A stretch of DNA of 64,000 nucleotides from JALZKA01 sp033856515 (GTDB taxonomy: Bacteria > Actinomycetota > Thermoleophilia > Solirubrobacterales > 70-9): assembly GCA_033856515.1 (NCBI GenBank), contig JAWVEY010000048.1:103832-167831 (forward strand), in the 5' to 3' direction. The translations under genes and the position numbers were made by a program. Shown one piece after another: positions 1 through 10,179 of this stretch (the stretch's first letter is position 1; each line of letters begins with the position of its first letter). The notes beneath the pieces were generated by a model. The model saw only the letters and a list, made by a program, of their open reading frames with translations, ran no database searches and was not told the origin of the DNA.

Positions 1-403
1 CGCCTGCGGCGCGGACGCCGTGATGATCGGCTCACCGCTCGCCCGCGCCAAGGAGGCGCCGGGTCGCGGCAACCACTGGGGCATGGCGACGTTCCATCCC
101 ACGCTGCCTCGCGGAACGCGTGTGGTGACGCGCCAGGACGGGACGCTCGAGGAGATTCTCATGGGTCCCGCGCACGAGAACGACGGCACCTTCAACCTTA
201 TGGGAGCGCTTCGGACCTCGATGGCCACATGCGGCTATGAGGACATCCGCGACTTCCAGCGGGCCGAGGTGATGGTCGCCCCGGCACTCCAAAGCGAGGG
301 CAAGCAGCTCCAGCGCTCACAAGGGGTCGGGATGGGCTCAAACGGCAAGGGCGTCGCCGCCACGAACGGAGCCGAGAACGGGGTCAAGGTCGCCGATGGC
401 TGA
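1..403 (+). CDS. GuaB3-type IMP dehydrogenase-related protein, C-terminal end (partial)
   Basis: This is the C-terminal part of a gene that begins before the window; the frame runs from base 2. The visible text GSPLARAKEAPGRGNHWGM followed by LPRG, GTLEEIL and MATCGYEDIRDFQ matches the actinobacterial GuaB3 family of IMP dehydrogenase-related TIM-barrel proteins rather than classical GuaB. The last 35 residues are a low-complexity Gly/Asn/Ala tail. The stop overlaps the guaA start by 8 bp, so the two are almost certainly one operon for GMP formation from IMP. The catalytic core lies outside the window, so activity cannot be judged; GuaB3 proteins are often listed only as IMPDH-like. Confidence 0.82.
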   Translation, partial: ACGADAVMIGSPLARAKEAPGRGNHWGMATFHPTLPRGTRVVTRQDGTLEEILMGPAHENDGTFNLMGALRTSMATCGYEDIRDFQRAEVMVAPALQSEGKQLQRSQGVGMGSNGKGVAATNGAENGVKVADG

Positions 404-2093
404 TCCCGCTTCGGGTGTCGCCGCGCCGCCTGACGGCGAGGTGCGCCCGGACCGGGCACCGGAGGTTCCGGGATCCGCAACGGCGGCCCGCGAGATCGTC
501 GAAGGTGAGCCCGCGGCCCCTGAGACGGTCGACGTTCAGCCGCCCGAGTCGGCGCGTGAGGAGGTCCTTGTCCTCGACTTCGGCGGGCAGTACTCGCAGC
601 TGATCGCCCGGCGGATCCGTGAATGCGGTGTATTCGCCGAGTTGCTGCCGGCTGACGTCTCGATCGAGCGCATCCGGGACCGCGCGCCGCGCGCCCTCGT
701 CCTATCGGGCGGGCCCGCATCGGTCTACGCGGAAGGCGCGCCGCGCATGCGGCCCGAGCTGCTCGAGTTGGGCGTCCCGGTGCTGGGCATCTGCTACGGC
801 ATGCAGGCGATGGCGCTGGAGCTGGGCGGGAAGGTCGAAGGCGCGGAGGCAGGCGAGTTCGGCCGCACCACCCTCACGCTGACGGGCGACGGCGGCAAGC
901 TCCTTCGCGACCTCCCCGAGGAACAGCAATGCTGGATGAGCCACCGCGACGCCGTGATGGAGGCGCCCGAGGGCTTCGAGGCGCTCGCCGCCAGTCCCGG
1001 TTCGCCCGTCGCCGCCTTTGAATCGTCTGAGCGTGGCCTCTACGGCATCCAGTTTCACCCCGAGGTCGTCCACACCCCTTACGGCACCGAGGTGCTCGAG
1101 CGCTTTCTGCGCGAGATCGTCGGTTGCACCGAGCGCTGGTCGCCCGCGTCGGTGATCGAAGAGCAGGTGGAGAAGGTCCGCGCGCAGGTCGGCGAGGCAG
1201 AGGTCATCTGCGGTCTCTCGGGCGGAGTCGACTCCGCGACCGCCGCAGCCTTGGTCCATCGCGCGATCGGAGATCAGCTCACCTGCGTCCTGGTCGACCA
1301 CGGCCTGATGCGAAAGGGCGAGTGCGAACAGGTCGTCAAAGCCTTTCGCGAGGAACTTGGGATCAAGCTCGTCCTCGTCGATGCCGAGGAGCGGTTCCTC
1401 TCGAAGCTCGCGGGCGAAACGGAGCCCGAGGCGAAGCGAAAGATCATCGGATCCGAGTTCATCCGGGTCTTCGAGGACGAGGCGCGCAAGCTGTCCGACG
1501 CCAAGTTCCTCGTCCAGGGCACCCTCTATTCCGATGTGATCGAGTCCGGCGGAGAGGGCCACGGCGCCGCGACGATCAAATCTCACCACAACGTGGGCGG
1601 ACTTCCCGACGATCTCGACTTCGAGCTCGTGGAGCCGCTGCGGATGCTCTTCAAGGACGAGGTCCGGGCTGTTGCCTCTGAGCTTGGCCTCGCGGACAAG
1701 CTGGTCTGGCGCCAGCCGTTCCCCGGGCCGGGGCTCGGCATTCGCATCGTCGGGGGCGAGGTCAACAAAGAGCGTCTCGACATCCTGCGCGACGCGGACG
1801 CGATCCTTCAGGAGGAGATCCGCGCGGCGGGGATGTACCGCGAGCTGTGGCAGTCGTTCTGCGTCCTCCCGGTCGTCCGCTCGGTCGGTGTCCAGGGTGA
1901 TGGACGGACTTACGCCTACCCGATCGTGATCCGCGCCGTGACCTCCGAGGACGCTATGACCGCCGACTGGGCGCGACTTCCCTACGACCTGCTCGAACGG
2001 ATCTCGAACCGGATCATCAACGAGGTTCCGGGTGTGAACCGCGTGGCTCTCGACATCAGCTCGAAGCCGCCGGCGACGATCGAGTGGGAGTAG
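396..2093 (+). CDS. guaA: GMP synthase (glutamine-hydrolysing)
   Basis: Converts XMP to GMP with ATP and glutamine in the cytoplasm. The class I amidotransferase domain begins near residue 56 (LVLDFGGQYSQLIARR), with nucleophile Cys133 in GICYGMQ and His221/Glu223 in QFHPE. The ATP pyrophosphatase domain has the PP-loop SGGVDS at 275-280 and the family ends with the typical VNRVALDISSKPPATIEWE. The protein is 565 residues, about 50 longer than usual because of a Pro/Glu/Ala-rich N-terminal leader before the amidotransferase domain. The ATG lies inside the upstream GuaB3 gene (8-bp overlap), and an internal start near residue 50 is not excluded. The downstream glycosyltransferase start overlaps the guaA stop. 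Confidence 0.97.
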   Translation: MADPASGVAAPPDGEVRPDRAPEVPGSATAAREIVEGEPAAPETVDVQPPESAREEVLVLDFGGQYSQLIARRIRECGVFAELLPADVSIERIRDRAPRALVLSGGPASVYAEGAPRMRPELLELGVPVLGICYGMQAMALELGGKVEGAEAGEFGRTTLTLTGDGGKLLRDLPEEQQCWMSHRDAVMEAPEGFEALAASPGSPVAAFESSERGLYGIQFHPEVVHTPYGTEVLERFLREIVGCTERWSPASVIEEQVEKVRAQVGEAEVICGLSGGVDSATAAALVHRAIGDQLTCVLVDHGLMRKGECEQVVKAFREELGIKLVLVDAEERFLSKLAGETEPEAKRKIIGSEFIRVFEDEARKLSDAKFLVQGTLYSDVIESGGEGHGAATIKSHHNVGGLPDDLDFELVEPLRMLFKDEVRAVASELGLADKLVWRQPFPGPGLGIRIVGGEVNKERLDILRDADAILQEEIRAAGMYRELWQSFCVLPVVRSVGVQGDGRTYAYPIVIRAVTSEDAMTADWARLPYDLLERISNRIINEVPGVNRVALDISSKPPATIEWE

Positions 2094-3019
2094 CAGCGAA
2101 GCCAGTTTCGTTGATCTCCGTCGTCATTCCAGTCAAGAACGGCGGCGAGCGAATTCGCCGCTGCCTGGAAGCGATTCGGGCGCAAGTGATCGCTGACGAA
2201 GTCGAGATCATCGCCGTCGACTCGGGTTCCACCGACGGCACCCAAACGCTCGTGCGTTCGTTCGGAGGGCTGGTTGAGGAGATAGAGGCCAGGGATTTCA
2301 ACCACGGCGAGACGAGGAACCTCGGCGCACGACTTGCTCAGGGCGAGATCGTGGTCTTTACGGTTGACGACGCCCTTCCCGTTGGGACAGACTGGCTGGA
2401 GCAACTTGTCGCGCCTCTTCGCAAGAAAGGCGAACTTGCCGGAACCTACGCGCGTCAGGTCGCCTATGACGACGCTCCGGCTCACCAGCACTTCTATATC
2501 GATTACCGCTACGGAGCGGAGCCCCGCCTTCAGCGAGCGTCGGGTCCTCAGGACCTAACCGTCTCGAACGTCTTGTTCTCGAACGTCTCGTCGGCCGTCA
2601 AACGCTCCCTTCTTCTCGAGTTCCCGTTTGCAAGCGACATCGTGATCGCCGAAGACCTCGAGTGGTCGGCGCGGGTTCTGCTGGCAGGACATGCCATCGC
2701 ATACGTGCCGGACTCAGTGGTTCGGCATTCGCACGCCTACACCCTGCTCGATGCGGTCAAGCGCTACTTCGATCAGGGCGCCGCTGCTGAGCGCAGCTAT
2801 ATGAGCGGGGAAGCCTCCCCTGGCAGGGTGCGACGCGAAGGCCTAACACTCGTACGTCAAGAACTAGCGTGGCTCTGGCAGAACGAACGCAGCGCGATTC
2901 CGTACGCCTTGGCACATGAGATCGCACGCTTTGTCGGCTTCCAGCTTGGAGTTCACCATCAGCATGTACCACGCGCGTTGCGACCACGGCTGTCGCGGAC
3001 GCCGGTCTATTGGCGTTGA
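2084..3019 (+). CDS. Family 2 glycosyltransferase
   Basis: A 311-residue GT-A fold glycosyltransferase without membrane segments. SVVIPVKNGG near the N-terminus and VDSGSTDGT are the nucleotide-sugar binding signature of GT2 enzymes, VFTVDDALP holds the DxD-like metal site, and AEDLEWSARVLLAGHAIAYVPDSVVRHSH is the usual acceptor/catalytic ED(L)E region of rhamnosyl- or mannosyl-transferase-like members. It starts at a GTG overlapping the last codons of guaA by 10 bp and so looks translationally coupled. The donor and acceptor cannot be read from sequence; a surface polysaccharide role is inferred from the family and from the epimerase gene 1.4 kb downstream on the other strand. Confidence 0.85.
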   Translation: MGVAAKPVSLISVVIPVKNGGERIRRCLEAIRAQVIADEVEIIAVDSGSTDGTQTLVRSFGGLVEEIEARDFNHGETRNLGARLAQGEIVVFTVDDALPVGTDWLEQLVAPLRKKGELAGTYARQVAYDDAPAHQHFYIDYRYGAEPRLQRASGPQDLTVSNVLFSNVSSAVKRSLLLEFPFASDIVIAEDLEWSARVLLAGHAIAYVPDSVVRHSHAYTLLDAVKRYFDQGAAAERSYMSGEASPGRVRREGLTLVRQELAWLWQNERSAIPYALAHEIARFVGFQLGVHHQHVPRALRPRLSRTPVYWR

Positions 3020-3072
3020 CCACCGACCGCCTAAGCCGCTCCGTTGACGCGGTACCTAGTGTTAGATAGACA

Positions 3073-4428
3073 ATGACTTTGAAAGCTCTGCGCGTAGCCA
3101 GCGCGCTCAGCATTGTTGCTCTCGTTTGCGCTGCGCAAGCTGGAGCCGAAACGTTCGAGGTAACTGACCGCAACGATCCGGCGCCGGGCGACTGCACGAA
3201 GAACCACTGCACTCTGCGTGAGGCCATCAACGCGGCGAATGTCCGGTCGGGGGCTGACCGCATCAAGGTTGAAGGCGGCGAACGCTACGTCCTCGCCGAG
3301 CAAGCTGGCCCGACTGAGTACTTGTATTGGTACGACCCGCTGTCGATCGTCGCGTCTGGTCGCCACCTGGCGACGATCGATGCCGCAGGGATCGACCGTG
3401 CCTTCTACGGCGGCACGAAGCTGAGCTTGGAGAGCATTCGCGTCACGGGCGGCGTAGGTGAGGGCGATCCGGTCTTTCCGCTTGGGTTCGGCGGTGGGAT
3501 CGCGGCCCTCGACGAGGTCGAGCTGATCGACAGCAAGGTCACCGGCAATCGTGCCGGCGAGCAGGGAGGCGGAGTGTTGGTCGAGGGCTTCCTGACCATG
3601 AAGCGCTCGCAGGTGACCGGGAATGAATCGGGTGACGGCGGCGGCGGCATAGTGATGGTGGCCGGCGGGCAGATCCAGGATTCGCGAATCACCGGGAACA
3701 CGGCCGGGAACTTCGGTGGAGGGCTTCTGATCGGGCCTCCCCTTGGGAACACCGTGACGATCTCGCGCACGACCGTCTCGGGCAACCATGCCGTCCTGGT
3801 CAGCGGTACCGATGCTGGGGGCGGCGGGATCGCGATCCCGAGTGGCCTGGCAAAGATCACAAGCTCCACGATCAGCGGCAACACATCGGATCGCACGGGT
3901 GGGGGCATCCGCGTCACCGGCGCCAACGCCGAGCTCCGTATGGAGAACTCCACCGTCGCGGACAACGACGCTCGCGAGCATGGGGGCGGGATCAACGCCG
4001 CGAACGGGCCGACAATCGAGCTTGAGGCCGTCACCATCGTGCGCAACGACGGGGACTCGGATGACGACTCCGTTGGCAGTGGAGGGGGAGTGCACCATGT
4101 GGCGACGGCCGGCTTTTCGGTCGCAAACTCCCTGATCGCGCTGAATGCGGCGTTTGCCGGTCCGGACTGCGGCGGTGACCCATTCGCCTCCGGTGGTCAC
4201 AACCTGATCGGCGACACGGCAGGGTGCTCCGGCTTCCCCGTGGCCGGTGATTTGGTCGATCTGGTTCCGAAACTGGGATCACTCGCCAACAACGGGGGCC
4301 CGACGCAGACGGTGAGGCTCAAGAAGGGCAGCCCTGCGATCGGCGGGGCTGGGGCTAGCGCTCCAGCGAAGGATCAACGTGGCGCTAAGCGCGACGCGCA
4401 ACCGGACATAGGTGCGTACGAGCGCTAG
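3073..4428 (+). CDS. Secreted right-handed beta-helix protein with CSLREA start and choice-of-anchor Q end
   Basis: A 451-residue exported protein. Residues 1-27 form a signal peptide (AALSIVALVCAAQAGA-like hydrophobic core). It is followed by a CSLREA-type segment (CTKNHCTLREAINAANV), then repeated GG-rich turns with SxxTGN/SGN ladders typical of parallel beta-helices, and the end KDQRGAKRDAQPDIGAYER matches choice-of-anchor Q domains. Such proteins are extracellular, often adhesive or polysaccharide-acting, but no catalytic residues can be identified. The stop shares the palindrome CTAG with the convergent epimerase gene. A paralogue with the same architecture lies at 17684-18763. Confidence 0.8.
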   Translation: MTLKALRVASALSIVALVCAAQAGAETFEVTDRNDPAPGDCTKNHCTLREAINAANVRSGADRIKVEGGERYVLAEQAGPTEYLYWYDPLSIVASGRHLATIDAAGIDRAFYGGTKLSLESIRVTGGVGEGDPVFPLGFGGGIAALDEVELIDSKVTGNRAGEQGGGVLVEGFLTMKRSQVTGNESGDGGGGIVMVAGGQIQDSRITGNTAGNFGGGLLIGPPLGNTVTISRTTVSGNHAVLVSGTDAGGGGIAIPSGLAKITSSTISGNTSDRTGGGIRVTGANAELRMENSTVADNDAREHGGGINAANGPTIELEAVTIVRNDGDSDDDSVGSGGGVHHVATAGFSVANSLIALNAAFAGPDCGGDPFASGGHNLIGDTAGCSGFPVAGDLVDLVPKLGSLANNGGPTQTVRLKKGSPAIGGAGASAPAKDQRGAKRDAQPDIGAYER

Positions 4429-5441
4429 CTGTCGATCCAGCTAGGCGGTAGATTGCGATCGATCTCGATCTCGCCCTTGAACCGGACCGGCTCTCGCGCT
4501 CCGTGTTCGCGGACCCACGAGGCCATGCGCTCGATGCCGTCTCGGATATCGATGGGATCCTCGAGCTCCAGGGCCCCGCGCACTTTCGCGTGGTCCGAGA
4601 ACGCATGAACGACCTCGTTTCGGGCTTCGAGGTGTGTGACGTTGAGCGGGGCGTCGAACGCCTCCGCGATTACCTCGGCCAGCTCGAGGACCGTTACGGG
4701 CTGGTCGGCACCGATGTTGTACGTCTCGTTGACCGTTGCGTCTACCAATGGGCTTCGCGCGATTGGCGGCGCGACGTCGGCGATATGCGAGAAGGCACGG
4801 GTCTGCAGCCCGTCGCCGAACACTGGCATCGGCTCATCGCGCAACACGGAGTTCATGAAGATCCCGACGACGTTGCGGTATCGGTCGGAGATGTTCTGCC
4901 GCTCTCCATAGACGTTGTGTGGACGAAAGATCGTGTACGCCAGACCAAACATTCGGTGGGCGGCAGCCAAGTCCATCTCGGCCGCGTACTTGGCAATGCC
5001 GTACGGATCCTCCGGTTCCGGCTTGAGGTCCTCGGTCATCGGAAGCTGATGAGCCCCATAGACCGCAATCGAGGATGTAAATACGAACCTCTTGACGTCG
5101 CCGAGAATTGCCTGGTTTACGAGGTTCGTCGTGGCTTCGAGATTGTTTCGGTAGTTGAACGAGCGGATGAAATGAGACAGGCCCTCGGCTGCATAAGCGC
5201 CAAGGTGGTAGACGTAATCGAAGGGTCCGTGATCCCCCCAGAGCGACTTGACGAAATCACCCTCGCGTAGGTCTCCTTCGGCCCAAGTCGCTTCGGCGGG
5301 CACGTTCTCAAGAAAGCCGCCCGAGAGGTCGTCGTTAGCCACGACTTCCATCCCGAGGTCGAGACACTCGCTGGCCACGTGGGAGCCAATGAACCCTGCG
5401 GCGCCGGTGACCAGAGCCTTGCGCTTGCCGGAATCGTTCAT
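4425..5441 (-). CDS. NAD-dependent sugar epimerase/dehydratase (extended SDR)
   Basis: A 338-residue extended short-chain dehydrogenase acting on a nucleotide sugar. The N-terminal ALVTGAAGFIGSHV carries the GxxGxxG NAD site, TSSIAVYG gives the catalytic Ser/Thr, PYGIAKYAAE is the YxxxK pair, and RPHNVYGERQ plus the C-terminal part are typical of UDP-glucose 4-epimerase-like enzymes. It is transcribed towards the beta-helix gene, with stop codons overlapping in CTAG. A TAGCCT box 11 nt upstream of the ATG suggests a leaderless message. The exact substrate is not determinable; UDP-glucose/galactose or glucuronate are the usual choices in this family. Confidence 0.88.
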   Translation of the reverse strand: MNDSGKRKALVTGAAGFIGSHVASECLDLGMEVVANDDLSGGFLENVPAEATWAEGDLREGDFVKSLWGDHGPFDYVYHLGAYAAEGLSHFIRSFNYRNNLEATTNLVNQAILGDVKRFVFTSSIAVYGAHQLPMTEDLKPEPEDPYGIAKYAAEMDLAAAHRMFGLAYTIFRPHNVYGERQNISDRYRNVVGIFMNSVLRDEPMPVFGDGLQTRAFSHIADVAPPIARSPLVDATVNETYNIGADQPVTVLELAEVIAEAFDAPLNVTHLEARNEVVHAFSDHAKVRGALELEDPIDIRDGIERMASWVREHGAREPVRFKGEIEIDRNLPPSWIDS

Positions 5442-5452
5442 CGAGGCCGCGC

Positions 5453-5458
5453 AGGCTA
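5453..5458 (-). promoter_or_regulatory. -10 box of epimerase gene
   Basis: TAGCCT on the minus strand ends 11 nt before the ATG at 5441; there is no Shine-Dalgarno sequence between them. Confidence 0.4.
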
Positions 5459-5560
5459 ACTCATTGCTGTCGGCGAGATGGAGGCCGTTGCGCCATCCTC
5501 TATCCTCACAAACCCGCGCTGCGGCACCTTGCCGGGCGCGGTTTCGCGCGTAATCGAGCC

Positions 5561-5995
5561 ATGAAGACCTACGTTGCCACTCCCGAGAATCGCCAGCGTG
5601 ACTGGGTGCTCGTCGACGCAGATGGCAAGACGCTCGGCCGCCTCGCGACTCAGCTCGCCGATCAGCTCCGTGGCAAGAACAAGCCCGACTACACGCCGCA
5701 CTGCGATACCGGCGACTTCGTCGTCGTCGTGAACGCCGAAAAGATCGCGGTCACGGGCAAGAAGCTCGAGCAGAAGACCTACTACCGGCACTCGGGTTAT
5801 CCCGGTGGCCTTCGCCAGCGCACCCTCAAGGAGCAGCTCGACCGCCGGCCCGAAGAGGTCATTCGCATGGCCGTCAAGGGCATGCTCCCCCGCAACCGCC
5901 TGGGCCGCGCGCAGCTCACGAAGCTGAAGGTCTACGCCGGCCCTGACCACCCCCACACGGCTCAGCAGCCGAAGCCACTGGAGATTGAGACTTGA
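5561..5995 (+). CDS. rplM: 50S ribosomal protein L13
   Basis: A 144-residue L13 of normal length, an early-assembly protein of the large subunit. The KTYVATPENRQRDWVLVDADGKTLGRLAT start, the HCDTGDFVVVVNAEKI segment and the conserved YYRHSGYPGG and VKGMLPRNRLGR motifs are diagnostic. It forms the usual two-gene operon with rpsI, whose TTG start overlaps the L13 stop. No Shine-Dalgarno sequence precedes the ATG. The 119-bp spacer from the divergent epimerase gene must hold the promoter; a TAATCG sequence just upstream is a weak candidate -10. Confidence 0.98.
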   Translation: MKTYVATPENRQRDWVLVDADGKTLGRLATQLADQLRGKNKPDYTPHCDTGDFVVVVNAEKIAVTGKKLEQKTYYRHSGYPGGLRQRTLKEQLDRRPEEVIRMAVKGMLPRNRLGRAQLTKLKVYAGPDHPHTAQQPKPLEIET

Positions 5996-6936
5996 GCGAC
6001 GACCCCACGCAGGAAGAGGGCGCGAGCCCGGAGGAAGACGCGCCCGTCGAGGAGCCTGCTGCTCCCGAGGAAGAGGCAGCGCCCGAGCCCGAGGAGCAGG
6101 CCGCTCCGCCCGATGAGGCACCTGAGGAGGAGCCGGTAGCCGAGGCTCCTGCCGAGGAGACCCCTGAAGAGGAAGCCCCCGCGGAGGAGGCACCCGCTGA
6201 GGAGGAAGCGCCCGCCGAAGAAGATGCTCCCGCGGAGGAGGCACCCGCTGAGGAGGAAGCCCCCGCGGAGGAGGCTGCGACCGAGGAAGAGGCTGCGACC
6301 GAGGAAGAGGCTCCAGCCGAGGAAGCGCCCGCTGAGCGCGCTCCCGCCCCAGACGGCAAGAAGAAGGACGTGGCCCCCGGCGCCGACCTCGAGCCGCTCC
6401 TGATCGAGGACGAGCGTGAGCTCTCCGCCGAGGAGCGCGCCCGCTTGGAGGCCGAGCAGGAGGAGGCTGCGGCTGCCGCAGCCGCCGAAACCGATGTCGT
6501 CGCCGAGGAGCCCGCTCTTCGCGAGGGCGCAAAGCTTGATCTGCCCGAGGGCACTCGCATCCAGGCGACCGGCAAGCGAAAGACCGCGATCGCCCGCGTC
6601 GTGGTCGTCCAGGGCGGCGGCGAGTTTCTCGTCAACCGCAAGTCCGTCGAGGACTACTTCCCCCGCAGCCTTCACCAGACGATCGCCCGCCAGGCAATCG
6701 TCACTTCCGGCTACGACAGCCAGATCGACGTCAAGGTCCGCGTACACGGAGGCGGCGTCTCCGGCCAGGCCGATGCAGTGCGCCACGCCACCGCGCGCGC
6801 TCTGATCGAGATCGATCCCGAGCTCCGTGGCGAGCTCAAGCGTCGCGGCATGCTCACGCGCGACGCTCGTGAGAAGGAGCGTCGCAAGGCGGGGCTCAAG
6901 AAGGCTCGTAAGAAGCCGCAGTTCAGCAAGCGTTAG
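5992..6936 (+). CDS. rpsI: 30S ribosomal protein S9 with long acidic N-terminal extension
   Basis: Residues from about 187 on are a complete S9 of the small subunit: IQATGKRKTAIARVVV, the LNRKSVEDYF-like segment, GGGVSGQADAVRHATARAL, and the basic tail ending KKPQFSKR that reaches the P site. Before it lie about 186 residues almost entirely of Glu, Ala and Pro (many EEAPAEE units), so the protein is 314 residues instead of about 130. Start is a TTG in TTGA overlapping the rplM stop, implying coupling. Shorter acidic leaders are common on actinobacterial S9, but this one is unusually long. A start after the leader is possible, but the uninterrupted frame and the coupling favour the long form. 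Confidence 0.95.
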   Translation: MSDDPTQEEGASPEEDAPVEEPAAPEEEAAPEPEEQAAPPDEAPEEEPVAEAPAEETPEEEAPAEEAPAEEEAPAEEDAPAEEAPAEEEAPAEEAATEEEAATEEEAPAEEAPAERAPAPDGKKKDVAPGADLEPLLIEDERELSAEERARLEAEQEEAAAAAAAETDVVAEEPALREGAKLDLPEGTRIQATGKRKTAIARVVVVQGGGEFLVNRKSVEDYFPRSLHQTIARQAIVTSGYDSQIDVKVRVHGGGVSGQADAVRHATARALIEIDPELRGELKRRGMLTRDAREKERRKAGLKKARKKPQFSKR

Positions 6937-6945
6937 AACTCCTGC

Positions 6946-8256
6946 GTGGCTAAGCGTCTTTTCGGCACCGACGGGGTCCGCGGGGTCGCCGGCGACGCGT
7001 TGACGGCCGAGCTTGCCGTTGCCCTCGGGCGCGCAGCAGCCGACGAGGCGCGGGCCGAGCGCCCCCAGGTCCTGATCATCCGTGACACCCGCGAGTCAGG
7101 TCCAATGCTCGAGGGCGCGCTCGCGTCAGGCGTCGCACAGGGTGGGGGAGACGCGCTCATAGCGGGCGTCGTTCCAACCCCCGCCGCGTCGATCCTGGTT
7201 CGCCGCTTGGGTCTGGACCTCGCGGTCGTCGTCAGCGCATCTCACAACCCTTGGCAGGACAACGGGATCAAGTTCTTCGGGCGCGACGGCGCCAAGCTCT
7301 CCGACGAATCCGAGGAGCGGATCGAGGCCGCGGTGCGCGCAGACCTCCGCCCGCCCAAGGCTGTCGGCCAGGTGCGCGTCCTCCACGGCGCTCCGGATGA
7401 CTACCTCCGCGAGCTGGAGGGAACATTCCGCACACGCCTCGACGGCTTGAAGGTGGTCCTCGACTGCGCGAACGGGTCGACCCACTTTGCCGGGCCGGAG
7501 ATCTTCAAGCGGCTGGGAGCCGAGACCGAGATCCTGTGTGCCGACCCCGACGGCAGGAACATCAATGAGGCGTGCGGCTCGACTCACCCTGAGTCGCTAG
7601 CCGAGCGGGTCGTCGCTTCCGGCGCCGACATCGGCTTCGCATTCGACGGCGATGGCGATCGCGTGGTGGCCGTGGACGCAGCTGGCCAGGTGCGGGATGG
7701 CGACGAGTTGATCGTCCTCGCGGCAAGCCACCTTGCTGAGGCCGGCGAACTCGGCGGCGGCGTCGCCGTGACGGTGATGTCGAACTTTGGCTTTCACAAG
7801 GCGATGGAGGACGCCGGGATCGAGGTGTCGATTACCCACGTCGGCGACCGCCACGTCTCCGAGGAACTCCGCGAGCGCGGTTGGACGCTCGGCGGCGAGC
7901 AATCAGGGCACATCATCTGGACCGGCTTCGCGCCGACCGGGGACGGAATCGCGGCCGCGCTACTCACATGCCGCGCCTTGGCAGGACGTTCGCTCGCCGA
8001 TGCGATCCCGATGGAGAAGCTCCCACAGACGCTTGTCAACGTAGAGGTGGCGGATCGCGACGCGATCGAGGACGCGCAGGCCTTCTGGGACGAGGTCGAG
8101 TCAGAAAGCGCCGATCTCGAGGGCCGCGGGCGCATCCTGGTGCGCCCGTCAGGCACCGAGCCGCTGGTCCGCGTGATGGTCGAGGCGCCCACGCAAGATG
8201 AGGCGGATGTGGTCGCCAGCCGCCTTTCGGCCTCGGTCGAGCGAGAGCTCGGCTGA
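6946..8256 (+). CDS. glmM: Phosphoglucosamine mutase
   Basis: Interconverts glucosamine-6-phosphate and glucosamine-1-phosphate on the way to UDP-GlcNAc for peptidoglycan. The 436-residue protein has the family start RLFGTDGVRGVAG, the phosphoserine loop SASHNP at 97-102 (Ser99), the metal loop DGDGDR, the sugar-binding GGEQSGH and the phosphate-binding RPSGTEPLVRVMVEA. It starts at GTG 9 bp after rpsI, which is the common rplM-rpsI-glmM order in Gram-positive bacteria. glmS follows, so both enzymes making glucosamine-1-phosphate from fructose-6-phosphate are adjacent. Confidence 0.97.
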   Translation: MAKRLFGTDGVRGVAGDALTAELAVALGRAAADEARAERPQVLIIRDTRESGPMLEGALASGVAQGGGDALIAGVVPTPAASILVRRLGLDLAVVVSASHNPWQDNGIKFFGRDGAKLSDESEERIEAAVRADLRPPKAVGQVRVLHGAPDDYLRELEGTFRTRLDGLKVVLDCANGSTHFAGPEIFKRLGAETEILCADPDGRNINEACGSTHPESLAERVVASGADIGFAFDGDGDRVVAVDAAGQVRDGDELIVLAASHLAEAGELGGGVAVTVMSNFGFHKAMEDAGIEVSITHVGDRHVSEELRERGWTLGGEQSGHIIWTGFAPTGDGIAAALLTCRALAGRSLADAIPMEKLPQTLVNVEVADRDAIEDAQAFWDEVESESADLEGRGRILVRPSGTEPLVRVMVEAPTQDEADVVASRLSASVERELG

Positions 8257-8263
8257 ACGCCTC

Positions 8264-8269
8264 TAACCT
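8264..8269 (+). promoter_or_regulatory. -10 box of glmS
   Basis: TAACCT lies 9 nt before the glmS ATG with no Shine-Dalgarno sequence, suggesting an own leaderless promoter behind glmM. Confidence 0.42.
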
Positions 8270-8278
8270 TTCGGAACC

Positions 8279-10144
<1,866 letters not shown>

Positions 10145-10179
10145 CCGTGACGAACCCGTCCCGCGACCGTAGTGAGGCC

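Noticed and set aside
6000..6540. Repetitive GAGGAG-type DNA in rpsI as a tandem-repeat locus outside the gene
   Set aside because: It is one continuous frame with the S9 core, and its start overlaps the rplM stop; it is best read as a protein extension.
8257..8278. glmS ribozyme or riboswitch
   Set aside because: Only 22 bp separate glmM from glmS, too short for the ribozyme.
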